Part shown: piece after piece, positions 1 through 6,864 of the stretch | How positions within the stretch are numbered: position 1 is the first letter of the stretch | How the letters are laid out: every line of letters starts with the position of its first letter | From: an uncultured Actinomycetes bacterium | GTDB lineage: Bacteria > Actinomycetota > Actinomycetes > Nanopelagicales > Nanopelagicaceae | Length of the DNA: 7,666 nt | Direction: 5' to 3' | NCBI GenBank assembly: GCA_903953805.1 | Contig: CAJBLC010000042.1 | Span: forward strand, 1-7,666 | Notes under the pieces: generated by a model | The model's database searches: none | What the model was told of the DNA's origin: nothing | The model's input: only the letters and a program-made list of their open reading frames with translations | Position numbers and translations under genes: made by a program

Positions 1-624
1 CGCGTAATCGGCCATGGTTCTGCATCTGCCTTCTCACAGACAATCACTATTGATGCTGGTTCAGCCGATCACATTACTGTCGATAAGACAGTTATCTCAG
101 AGCATGGTCTTGTTGGAGTCGTAAAGAGCGTTGAGGCACACTCCGCAATTGTTCTTTTGATGAGCGATCCAGCCTTTAAGGTCGGCGTTCGTATTGCTCG
201 AAATCAAAGCATTGGCGTGCTCACGGGCACGGGTGGCAATACATTTTCGCTCCAGTTACTCGACCCAGCTGGTGATATCCAGAATGGTGACGTTCTCTTC
301 TCAAATGGCAGTGATAGCAACCGTCCATTTATCCCAGGAGTACCTGTCGGAGTAGTCACCTCTGTTGATCACACATCTGCAACGCTCACCCAGACTGCGA
401 CTGTTAAGAGTTATAGCGATCTAGGAAATATCGGTGTCGTCTCAGTTGTTATCAGTGCACCAACGACTGCACCTAAGCAGGCGATCAACCCAACTCCAGC
501 ACCGACCGTTATTGTTTATGTAACGCCAACTCCGACACCATCACCGTCGTTGACTCCTGGAGCCCCAACACCTTCACCTGCTCCATCTCTATCTAGCAGC
601 CCAACAAAGAAGGCGAAGAAGTGA
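1..624 (+). CDS. mreC: Cell shape-determining protein MreC (3' portion, 5' end outside window)
   Basis: MreC is an extracytoplasmic, membrane-anchored scaffold of the elongasome. It links cytoplasmic MreB filaments to PBP2 and RodA. Reading frame 1 is open from the first base, giving 207 visible residues, so the gene starts before the window. The visible part begins RVIGHGSASAFSQTITIDAG and continues through GLVGVVKSVEAHSAIVLLMSDPAFKVGVR, which is the conserved beta-domain sequence of MreC. The signal-anchor and coiled coil are missing because they lie upstream. After the beta domain (up to about base 465) comes a Pro/Thr/Ser-rich tail of roughly 45 residues that ends in lysines (PTKKAKK). 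Such a tail is absent from short MreC proteins such as that of E. coli. The stop overlaps the mreD start by four bases (GTGA). An internal TTG/ATG pair at 157-162 could be mistaken for a start, but homology clearly runs through it. The family call is firm; the role of the tail is unknown. Confidence 0.93.
   Translation, partial: RVIGHGSASAFSQTITIDAGSADHITVDKTVISEHGLVGVVKSVEAHSAIVLLMSDPAFKVGVRIARNQSIGVLTGTGGNTFSLQLLDPAGDIQNGDVLFSNGSDSNRPFIPGVPVGVVTSVDHTSATLTQTATVKSYSDLGNIGVVSVVISAPTTAPKQAINPTPAPTVIVYVTPTPTPSPSLTPGAPTPSPAPSLSSSPTKKAKK
490..609 (+). repeat. Pro/Thr/Ser-rich low-complexity tail of MreC
   Basis: This stretch encodes a degenerate run of Pro-Thr, Pro-Ser and Pro-Ala dipeptides (for example TPTPTPSPSLTPGAPTPSP) after the last MreC beta strand. 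It is a protein-level repeat with no precise DNA repeat unit. MreC's C terminus lies outside the membrane, so the tail would sit in the wall zone. That placement is inferred from family topology. Confidence 0.75.
609..613 (+). promoter_or_regulatory. Ribosome binding site of mreD
   Basis: GAAGG lies seven bases ahead of the GTG at 621, inside the last codons of mreC. It supports the GTG start, which overlaps the mreC stop, over any later start in mreD. Confidence 0.7.
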
Positions 625-1142
625 GTCCGATTCGCATTGGTATCAATGCGGCGCTCTTACTCTTCATCTTCACTATTCAAGAGACAGTGGTCTCTCGAAT
701 TCATCTCCCAATCACGGGCTTCTCACTCTATTTGGCAGCACTTGTCTTGATGGTCATTCTTGAGAATAGAACAGGTGCAGTCATTCTTGGTTTTGTCGGG
801 GGACTAGTTCTCGATCTCTCGCCATCATCACAATCACCCTTTGGACAATGGGCGCTGATCTTGACTGCGATCTCATACATCATCGCCGTCAATGCGGAGA
901 GTGTCGATGAAATCATTAGCCGCCCAGTTGGCCTCGGGTTATTTGTGGCGCTCGGCGCCTCGCTCGCACTCATTGCATATTTGATTATGGATTCTTTGCT
1001 TGGGCAACCAACCGGAACGTTCGGTCGAGATGTGATTGTGATTGCTGGAAATCTCTTCTGGACAATGCTGATCGCGCCATTCTTGATGCCTATCTTTACT
1101 GCCTTTCGTGAGGCAACGATCGGATCGCGCGAGCGGATATGA
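621..1142 (+). CDS. mreD: Rod shape-determining membrane protein MreD
   Basis: MreD is a small integral membrane protein of the elongasome that associates with MreC and the PBP2-RodA synthase. The 173-residue product is hydrophobic almost throughout, with about five membrane segments: roughly residues 8-22, 35-47, 52-65, 76-92, 104-124 and 138-160, some of which may merge. The short hydrophilic C-terminal end is FREATIGSRERI. The segment GGLVLDLSPSSQSPFGQWALILTAISYI matches the characteristic LDL...P..G.WAL pattern of actinobacterial MreD. The length is normal for the family. The GTG start has a GAAGG ribosome binding site and overlaps the mreC stop. The gene's own stop overlaps the pbp2 ATG (ATGA). 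MreD sequences diverge strongly, so the call rests on hydrophobicity, this motif and operon position together. Confidence 0.9.
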   Translation: MSPIRIGINAALLLFIFTIQETVVSRIHLPITGFSLYLAALVLMVILENRTGAVILGFVGGLVLDLSPSSQSPFGQWALILTAISYIIAVNAESVDEIISRPVGLGLFVALGASLALIAYLIMDSLLGQPTGTFGRDVIVIAGNLFWTMLIAPFLMPIFTAFREATIGSRERI

Positions 1143-3238
1143 ATCAACGTTCTCGGCTCAGCCTGCTCGTCACTCAAACACTCGTCTTATCGCTCATGCT
1201 TGCCCTCTTTGGGCGTCTCTTCTTCCTGCAGGTAGCTAGTGGCCTGAAGTATCAGAACGCGGCGATCAGCATTCAGAGCCGCGACATTGTGAATCCAGCG
1301 ATTCGTGGAGCAATCACCGATAGCTCTGGCTTACCGCTGGCGATGGATCGTCCAGGTATGCAGATCACCGTGAATCGAAGTGCAACTGATGCCCTTCCAG
1401 ATAAGGGGATTGAAGTATTCGCTCGCTTAGCGAAATTGCTCGCACTGACACCTGATGCGGTCTATACCAAGACTCGACTATGTGGGGAGCTGCCACTCGG
1501 TCAGCGCACAGGTTGTTGGAATGGAACGCGCCAGCAACCTATTCCAATTACCAAGTTAGCTACTGAGGCACAAGCGCTCAAGGTGCTCGAAAATCCAACG
1601 CTCTTCTCTGGCGTAGATGCAGCACCGGTACCGATCCGAAGTTATCCAGCACTTGCAGGTGAGAATGCTGCTCACGTCTTGGGCTACACAGGGGTCGTCA
1701 CAGAGACAGATCTCGCAAATCCTAATAACCACTATTACCGTAATGAGATTGTTGGAAAGTCTGGGCTTGAGTTTGTTTACGATAATTACCTGCGCGGCAC
1801 TCCAGGTGTAAAGACGTTGATTGTAGATCGCAAAGAAGCGATTACCTCTGTCTCTCAAAATACCAATCCGACTCCGGGAAATAATCTCGTCACCAATATT
1901 GATGCCAGGCTTCAATCAGCAACAGAAGCGGCTCTTGCTCACTCTGTGCTCGCTTCTCGGGCGCAGGGTTACCATGCAGACTCTGGTGCTGCGATCGTGA
2001 TGGATGTGAAGAATGGCGCAATTCTTGCGATGGCTTCTTATCCAACTTATGACCCCAATATGTGGCAGAAGGGATTAACGCCACAGCAGGCGAAAGATCT
2101 CTTCAGTGAGTCAACAGGTGTACCTGCGCTATCTCGAGCGATTCAAGGTGAATATGCCCCCGCATCAACCTTTAAGTCGATCTCGATCGTTGCGGCGGCT
2201 GCAGCCGGCTACAACATGAACTCGCTCTATGACTGCCCAGCGGAACTTAAAGTCGGTAACCAGATCTTCAAGAACTTTGAGACAAAATCCCAAGGCCATA
2301 TCAATATGACAGAGGCGATCGCGGTCTCATGTGACACCATTTGGTATCAGATAGCCTTCGATCAATGGCTGAAGGATGGCGGGCTTAATCCACATTCACA
2401 TGTGAACGACTACTTCTTCACCGCTGCACGTGGCTTTGGTCTGGGGAAGAAGACCGGCATTGATCTCCCTGGGGAACTATCTGGACGCCTTCCAGATCGA
2501 CAGTGGAAACAGAATTATTACGATGCAAATAAGGCCTTCTTCTGCGACTACACAAAGCGTGCGAAGCCATCTGATTTAACTCCATATCTCATTGCAATCG
2601 CTCATGAGAATTGTCTCGATGGAAATAAACTTCGTGCTGGCGATGCTGTGAACTTTGCTATCGGCCAAGGCGATACCTTGGTAACACCACTACAGCTCAC
2701 AGATATGTATGCCGCAATTGCGAATGGCGGAACTCTGTGGGAGCCACAAATTGCAAAGGCAGTTATCACACCAGCGGGCAAAGTCATCAAATCCTTCGCA
2801 CCTGTAAGCAATGGTCGCATCCCTGCAACAAGTGCAGATATCTCCTTTTTACATAACGCACTTCGCGCGGTAGCGACCAGAGGAACTGCGGCACCAGTCT
2901 TTGCAAATTTTCCGGTTGATGTTGCGGGTAAGACTGGAACTGGACAGGTGCTTGGTCGTAATGCGAATGGCAGTGCGAAGGATGACACCTCATGGTTTGC
3001 CTCCTTTGCCCCAAGCTCCTCACCACGTTATGCGGTAGTCATGATGGTCAGCCAAGGTGGATTTGGTGCTGTTGCATCAGGAACTGGTGTCCGTGATATC
3101 TACTCCGCGCTCTTTGGCGTCGTTGGCAATAAGGTAGATCCAACAAAGGCGATATTCCCGATCAGTGGACCACGAACAAAATTGCCAAAGGTCGACCCTA
3201 AATATGCAAAACTTTCAGCGCAGGCGGTGAACAAATGA
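1139..3238 (+). CDS. pbp2: Penicillin-binding protein 2, class B peptidoglycan D,D-transpeptidase
   Basis: This enzyme cross-links peptidoglycan stems during lateral wall growth, working as a pair with RodA; the family gene is also called mrdA. The product has 699 residues. A single N-terminal membrane anchor at about residues 9-30 is followed by the dimerisation/pedestal domain, with RGAITDSSGLPLA near residue 60 and GKSGLEFVYDNYLRGTPG near 208. The transpeptidase domain carries all three active-site motifs: S343-T-F-K346 (nucleophile Ser343), S397-C-D399 (the SxD variant usual for PBP2 in place of SxN) and K598-T-G-T601. The LCG...CWNG segment (Cys115, Cys126) is typical of actinobacterial PBP2. 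The enzyme would be the target of beta-lactams. The ATG start overlaps the mreD stop with only a weak ribosome binding site (GAGCGG), so translation probably depends on mreD. The stop overlaps the rodA start. Confidence 0.96.
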   Translation: MNQRSRLSLLVTQTLVLSLMLALFGRLFFLQVASGLKYQNAAISIQSRDIVNPAIRGAITDSSGLPLAMDRPGMQITVNRSATDALPDKGIEVFARLAKLLALTPDAVYTKTRLCGELPLGQRTGCWNGTRQQPIPITKLATEAQALKVLENPTLFSGVDAAPVPIRSYPALAGENAAHVLGYTGVVTETDLANPNNHYYRNEIVGKSGLEFVYDNYLRGTPGVKTLIVDRKEAITSVSQNTNPTPGNNLVTNIDARLQSATEAALAHSVLASRAQGYHADSGAAIVMDVKNGAILAMASYPTYDPNMWQKGLTPQQAKDLFSESTGVPALSRAIQGEYAPASTFKSISIVAAAAAGYNMNSLYDCPAELKVGNQIFKNFETKSQGHINMTEAIAVSCDTIWYQIAFDQWLKDGGLNPHSHVNDYFFTAARGFGLGKKTGIDLPGELSGRLPDRQWKQNYYDANKAFFCDYTKRAKPSDLTPYLIAIAHENCLDGNKLRAGDAVNFAIGQGDTLVTPLQLTDMYAAIANGGTLWEPQIAKAVITPAGKVIKSFAPVSNGRIPATSADISFLHNALRAVATRGTAAPVFANFPVDVAGKTGTGQVLGRNANGSAKDDTSWFASFAPSSSPRYAVVMMVSQGGFGAVASGTGVRDIYSALFGVVGNKVDPTKAIFPISGPRTKLPKVDPKYAKLSAQAVNK

Positions 3239-4389
3239 GTCGGTTACTAGGTGATGGACGTAGAGCCCGAACCTTCCGCAACAACATTGCGGGATATGAC
3301 AAGCAACTCAACTTCGCTGTCGGTGCACTCTTATTAATTGGCAGCTTGCTGGTTTGGGCAGCAACGAAGCAATGGTTCGCCTCCCAAGGGCTTGATCCTC
3401 AGTACTACATCAAGCGCCATGTCTTAAATATCATCATCGGACTTCTTCTCGCATATGGCACAACCTTGATCGACTACCGATTACTTCGCGCCTATACGCC
3501 TTTCGTCTGGGGAGCGGGAATTCTGGGGCTGGTGGCAGTTCTCATCCCAGGAATCGGCTCCACAATCAATGGCGCACGTTCGTGGATCTCTTTTCCTGGT
3601 GGGTTTAGTTTGCAACCTGCAGAGCTAGCAAAGATCTCGGTGATTATTGGAATGGCGATGTTGCTCGCCGAAGCGCGCGATAAAGATTCTGCGCCAACTC
3701 ATATGGATGTTATTAAATCTCTCGTAGTGGCGCTCGTTCCAATGTTGCTCATCATCCTTGAACCCGATCTTGGTGAAGCGCTCATTATCTCTGCTGCCGT
3801 TATCGCCATCATCGGCGTATCAGGCGCACCAAGCCGTTGGGTCATCGGACTCTTATTAGTCGGCATGCTCACTGGTTTCGTTGCAGTGAAGGCTGGCGTG
3901 ATCCATCAATACCAAGTGAAGCGCCTTCAATCATTTGTCGATCCAACAGCTGATCCGCAACAGAGCGGTTATCAACTCCGTCAATCACGTATCACGATTG
4001 GCTCTGGTGGAATTATCGGTCGCGGGCTCTTTAGTGGACCGCAAACAAATGGTCGATTCGTTCCAGAACAGCAGACCGACTTTATTTTCACAGTTGCAGG
4101 GGAGGAGCTCGGCTTCCTGGGGTCTGGCTTCATCTTGCTGCTCTTCGGTCTCTTCTTCATACGAGCCTTTGCAATTGCCCAGCGAACGACAGATGTCTTT
4201 GGTCGACTGGTATGTATCGGAGTTATTGCCTGGTTCGCCTTCCAAACTTTTGAGAATATTGGAATGACCATGGGGCTGATGCCAATGACCGGTGTCCCAT
4301 TGCCATTTATGTCCTATGGCGGCTCCAGTATGTTTGCGAATTTGGTTGGTTTAGGGCTCCTTCAGAGCGTGCATTTGAGATCACGCTAG
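3235..4389 (+). CDS. rodA: RodA, SEDS-family peptidoglycan glycosyltransferase
   Basis: RodA polymerises lipid II into glycan strands and forms a complex with PBP2 for cell elongation. The 384-residue product is polytopic with about ten membrane helices (for example near 24-45, 60-80, 86-106, 130-150, 160-177, 200-220, 291-313, 325-345 and 355-378). Conserved SEDS landmarks are GARSWI and LQPAELAK (around residues 115-135), the ILEPDLGEA loop (Glu176, Asp178) and RFVPEQQTDFIFTVAGEELGFLG. The Asp282 in TDFIF aligns with the catalytic aspartate of E. coli RodA (Asp262) by motif. A final PLPFMSYGGSSMFANLVGLGLL is diagnostic of the family. The operon position beside pbp2 favours RodA over the division paralogue FtsW. 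The ATG overlaps the pbp2 stop (ATGA) with GGTGA four bases upstream. It is the last gene of the elongasome operon. Confidence 0.95.
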   Translation: MSRLLGDGRRARTFRNNIAGYDKQLNFAVGALLLIGSLLVWAATKQWFASQGLDPQYYIKRHVLNIIIGLLLAYGTTLIDYRLLRAYTPFVWGAGILGLVAVLIPGIGSTINGARSWISFPGGFSLQPAELAKISVIIGMAMLLAEARDKDSAPTHMDVIKSLVVALVPMLLIILEPDLGEALIISAAVIAIIGVSGAPSRWVIGLLLVGMLTGFVAVKAGVIHQYQVKRLQSFVDPTADPQQSGYQLRQSRITIGSGGIIGRGLFSGPQTNGRFVPEQQTDFIFTVAGEELGFLGSGFILLLFGLFFIRAFAIAQRTTDVFGRLVCIGVIAWFAFQTFENIGMTMGLMPMTGVPLPFMSYGGSSMFANLVGLGLLQSVHLRSR

Positions 4390-4392
4390 CCA

Positions 4393-4412
4393 TCTGCCAT
4401 ACTTTCGGCAGA
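4393..4412 (+). terminator. Weak hairpin after rodA, possible terminator without a U-tract
   Basis: TCTGCC and GGCAGA form a 6-bp stem with an 8-base loop, starting four bases past the rodA stop. No run of T follows, so this is not a canonical intrinsic terminator. It could mark the 3' end of the elongasome mRNA or simply be a processing or stability hairpin. Confidence 0.3.
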
Positions 4413-4427
4413 GCCTTTGCGCCTCGA

Positions 4428-4443
4428 TTGCGGATATCCGCAA
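4428..4443. promoter_or_regulatory. 16-bp perfect palindrome, candidate operator upstream of rne
   Basis: TTGCGGATATCCGCAA is identical to its reverse complement across all 16 bases. As DNA it has the size and symmetry of a dimeric regulator site. As RNA it would fold as a 6-bp stem with an ATAT loop. Its core, GCGGATATCCG, recurs with one substitution inside the predicted rplU promoter (6838-6848). No regulator can be named from the sequence. Confidence 0.45.
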
Positions 4444-4452
4444 ATACCGAGA

Positions 4453-4464
4453 AGTTCGCGAACT
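4453..4464. promoter_or_regulatory. 12-bp perfect palindrome between rodA and rne
   Basis: AGTTCGCGAACT is a perfect inverted repeat 9 bases after the larger palindrome. It may be a second protein site or part of a structured rne 5' leader. No convincing -35/-10 pair was found in this 177-base gap, so the rne promoter remains unplaced. Confidence 0.35.
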
Positions 4465-4545
4465 CGAAGATTTTAGTTAGATAGAACTCACCATTGGGTT
4501 CAAGGGATCGCTCGAAAGAGTTGAGACCTCACCAGGATTGATTAC

Positions 4546-4557
4546 AAGGATTGAGGA
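4546..4557 (+). promoter_or_regulatory. Ribosome binding site region of rne
   Basis: AAGGA (4546-4550) and GAGGA (4553-4557) both lie upstream of the ATG at 4567. GAGGA has the better spacing, nine bases. They fix the ATG as the start and put the whole basic N-terminal arm inside the protein. Confidence 0.7.
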
Positions 4558-4566
4558 TTTACCGTT

Positions 4567-6807
4567 ATGGCTCCAGAGCCAAAAAAGTCGCGTAAGCGAA
4601 CCGTAAAAAAGGTCGCTGAAAAGTCAGAGCAAGTCGAGAAGGCGCCTACCAAGAAGGTAGAAGAGGCCGAACCAGCAGCAGAAGCAGCACCCAAGCGTGC
4701 GAAGAAGGCCGCTGCAATTCCTGTTCCACTCTTCCAAGCTGCTCCTGAAGTAGTTGCCCCTAAGAAGAGTGCCAAGAAGGCCGCTGCAAAGCCAGCCGCA
4801 AAAGAAGAGGCAAGTGAATCTGAGGGTGCTTCTGAAGGTGCATCGTCGCAATCAGATGACTCTTCATCAGAGAATTCAGAGTCACCACGTCGCAACCGTA
4901 ATCGCCGTCGCGGTGGTCGTGGTCGCAGTGGTGGATCGCAGAAGTCCGAGAACGAGAATGATGTCGATGATTCAGATAGCGACGAGAAAGACCCTGGCCA
5001 CCTCTCCAATGAAGATGAGGGTGAAGAGGTCGGTTCAACACATCGCCGTCGTCGCCGTCGTCGGGCACGTGGTGAAGGTGTTACTCCTGGTGAGACCGTC
5101 GATGAAGATGGTGTCGTAACAGTTGTAAAGGTTCGCGAACCGCGCAGCGCAGATGACCGTCCAACTCGTACTGACCGCAACCGTGATCGTAACGATCGCA
5201 GTGGCCGTAATAATCGTCGTGATCGCAATGATCGCAATGATCGCAATGATCGCAATGACCGCGGTGGTCGCGATCGCTATGACCGCGAACCACGTGACTT
5301 CACACGTCGCCGTGGAACCATCATTACTGAAGCAGAATTCCTTGCTCGTCGTGAATCAGTTGATCGCGAGATGCTCGTTCGCCAAGTTGGAGATCGCACA
5401 CAGATCGCCGTTCTTGAAGACAAGATCATGGTCGAGCACTATGTAAACCGTAACTCCAATATTTCATATGTCGGAAACGTCTACCTTGGCCGCGTCCAGA
5501 ACGTACTTCCATCAATGGAGGCCGCATTCGTCGATATCGGTAAGGGCAGAAACGCAGTCCTTTATGCCGGTGAAGTGAACTGGGATGCCGCTGGATTAAG
5601 CGAGAGCGCACCACGCAAAATTGAACACGTACTCAAGACTGGACAATCTGTTCTTGTTCAAGTGACGAAGGATCCAATCGGTCAAAAGGGTGCACGCCTC
5701 ACAAGCCAGATCAGCTTGCCAGGTCGATATCTTGTCTATGTTCCTGGCGGCGGAATGAGCGGTATTAGCCGACGTCTTCCTGATCAAGAGCGCAGTCGCT
5801 TGAAGTCGATCTTAAAGAATTTAATCCCTGAAGAAGCTGGTGTGATTGTTCGTACCGCATCTGAAGGTGCGAGCGAAGAAGAGCTCGAACGCGATGTCAT
5901 TCGCCTCAAAGCGCAATGGGAAGATATTCAGGAGAAGGCTGAGAATCCTTCAACCTCTTCACCATCACTTCTTTATAGCGAACCAGATCTCACTGTTCGC
6001 GTTATCCGCGATATCTTCAATGAAGATTTCCGTCGCCTTGTTGTTCAGGGTAACGAAGCATGGGATGACATCAATAATTACCTTGGACATATTGCACCAG
6101 AGCTCACCACCAAGATCGAAAAGTGGACTGGTACACGCGATATGTTCGTCGAGCATCGCATTGAAGAGCAACTCGCGAAGGCATTCGATCGCAAGGTCTA
6201 CCTTCCTTCCGGAGGTTCGCTCGTTATCGATCGCACTGAAGCGATGATTGTTATTGACGTCAATACCGGTAAGTTCATCGGTAAGGGTGGAAATCTCGAA
6301 GAGACTGTCACCAAGAACAACCTTGAAGCGGCAGAAGAGATTGCTCGCCAATTGCGTCTGCGCGATATGGGCGGAATTATTGTTATCGACTTTATCGACA
6401 TGGCACTCGAATCGAACCGCGATCAGGTATTGCGTCGATTGGTTGAATGCCTCGGCCGCGATCGCACCAAGCATCAGGTTGCCGAAGTAACTTCACTTGG
6501 ACTTGTTCAGATGACTCGTAAGCGCGTTGGCCAGGGCCTCATTGAAGCCTTCTCAACAACGTGTGAATCATGTGGCGGTCGTGGAATTCATATTCATTCT
6601 GAGCCAGTGAAGAAGACTGCGCTCGATAAGGATATGGACCAGCGCTATGTCCCTCAGAGTTACGATGATGAAGAGCCAACAAGCTCTGAATCTGAGAGTG
6701 AAGCCCCAGCTCCCAAGGTTGAGGTAGTCGTGGAGGAGAGCCCGGCTAAGCCAGGCGCTCGGAAGCGGCGTCGTGCGGTCAGCACCGGAATTATTACCCC
6801 CGAATAG
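4567..6807 (+). CDS. rne: Ribonuclease E/G family endoribonuclease with long disordered N-terminal arm
   Basis: This is the central single-strand endoribonuclease of mRNA turnover and rRNA processing, cutting A/U-rich RNA and preferring 5'-monophosphate ends. The 746-residue product starts with about 250 low-complexity residues: a Lys/Ala-rich part (1-79), Ser/Glu/Asp-rich parts (80-106, 126-158), arginine clusters (108-120, 160-168) and an Asp-Arg-Asn-rich part (about 195-249). The core begins near 252. An S1-like domain (about 299-345) contains AAFVDIG. LPGRYLVYVPGGG follows, then the 5'-sensor IVRTA with Arg429/Thr430 (equivalent to E. coli Arg169/Thr170). The DNase I-like domain has catalytic Asp564 and Asp608 (equivalent to Asp303/Asp346), and the zinc-link is Cys666-x2-Cys669. 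A tail of about 70 residues ends basic (RKRRRAVSTG). At 746 residues it is short beside the roughly 950-1340 of mycobacterial and Streptomyces RNase E. The name rng is also used for such proteins. Confidence 0.95.
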   Translation: MAPEPKKSRKRTVKKVAEKSEQVEKAPTKKVEEAEPAAEAAPKRAKKAAAIPVPLFQAAPEVVAPKKSAKKAAAKPAAKEEASESEGASEGASSQSDDSSSENSESPRRNRNRRRGGRGRSGGSQKSENENDVDDSDSDEKDPGHLSNEDEGEEVGSTHRRRRRRRARGEGVTPGETVDEDGVVTVVKVREPRSADDRPTRTDRNRDRNDRSGRNNRRDRNDRNDRNDRNDRGGRDRYDREPRDFTRRRGTIITEAEFLARRESVDREMLVRQVGDRTQIAVLEDKIMVEHYVNRNSNISYVGNVYLGRVQNVLPSMEAAFVDIGKGRNAVLYAGEVNWDAAGLSESAPRKIEHVLKTGQSVLVQVTKDPIGQKGARLTSQISLPGRYLVYVPGGGMSGISRRLPDQERSRLKSILKNLIPEEAGVIVRTASEGASEEELERDVIRLKAQWEDIQEKAENPSTSSPSLLYSEPDLTVRVIRDIFNEDFRRLVVQGNEAWDDINNYLGHIAPELTTKIEKWTGTRDMFVEHRIEEQLAKAFDRKVYLPSGGSLVIDRTEAMIVIDVNTGKFIGKGGNLEETVTKNNLEAAEEIARQLRLRDMGGIIVIDFIDMALESNRDQVLRRLVECLGRDRTKHQVAEVTSLGLVQMTRKRVGQGLIEAFSTTCESCGGRGIHIHSEPVKKTALDKDMDQRYVPQSYDDEEPTSSESESEAPAPKVEVVVEESPAKPGARKRRRAVSTGIITPE
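5221..5256 (+). repeat. Four perfect tandem copies of a 9-base unit inside rne
   Basis: GATCGCAAT is repeated exactly four times head to tail, encoding Asp-Arg-Asn x4 (residues 219-230). Degenerate versions of the same codons flank it (about 5176-5220 and 5257-5280). The unit is a multiple of three, so copy-number change would lengthen or shorten the disordered arm without breaking the frame. Confidence 0.95.
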
Positions 6808-6845
6808 GCGGAAATAGGACCAGTTTGACCTTGAGGGGCGGAAAT
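6807..6845 (+). repeat. 9-base direct repeat around the rplU -35 region
   Basis: GGCGGAAAT occurs at 6807-6815, touching the rne stop codon, and again at 6837-6845 in the promoter spacer, 30 bases apart. The predicted -35 box lies between the copies. It may be a regulator site on one face of the helix, but a 9-base match in a short interval can also be chance. Confidence 0.45.
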
Positions 6846-6854
6846 CCGTACCCT
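6825..6854 (+). promoter_or_regulatory. Predicted sigma70-type promoter of rplU-rpmA
   Basis: A -35 box TTGACC (6825-6830) is separated by 18 bases from a -10 box TACCCT (6849-6854). This fits the TTGAC...TAnnnT pattern of actinobacterial housekeeping promoters. It lies just after rne and about 80 bases before the rplU start, leaving a leader of about 75 bases. The match is good by eye, but transcription start data are lacking. Confidence 0.6.
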
Positions 6855-6864
6855 TGCCCTCTGC

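Noticed and set aside
157..624. Separate short gene starting at TTG 157
   Set aside because: The same frame is open to the window edge and the upstream residues match MreC, so this is an internal codon of a truncated mreC.
728..1177. 149-codon minus-strand open frame
   Set aside because: It is opposite mreD and the start of pbp2, both clearly coding, and has no recognisable motif.
4534..4554. Direct repeat AGGATTGA (4534-4541 and 4547-4554) just before rne
   Set aside because: It is short and purine-rich in the ribosome binding site area, where such matches are expected by chance.
4542..5255. 237-codon open frame on the minus strand with SLRSLRS repeats
   Set aside because: It is the shadow of the low-complexity, Arg/Asp-rich N-terminal part of rne. 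The repeat composition removes stop codons on the opposite strand. The product has no recognisable domain, and no ribosome binding site stands out.
2315..5277. GCGATCGC octamers (2315-2322 and 5270-5277), resembling the cyanobacterial HIP1 element
   Set aside because: Only two copies were noticed, both explained by codon use in coding sequence, and the gene content is actinobacterial rather than cyanobacterial.
5176..5280. CRISPR-like or mobile repeat array
   Set aside because: The repeats are 9-base, in frame, without unique spacers, and encode Asp-Arg-Asn within rne. This is a coding microsatellite.
5965..6474. 169-codon minus-strand open frame
   Set aside because: It lies entirely opposite the highly conserved catalytic core of RNase E/G, and its translation resembles no known family.
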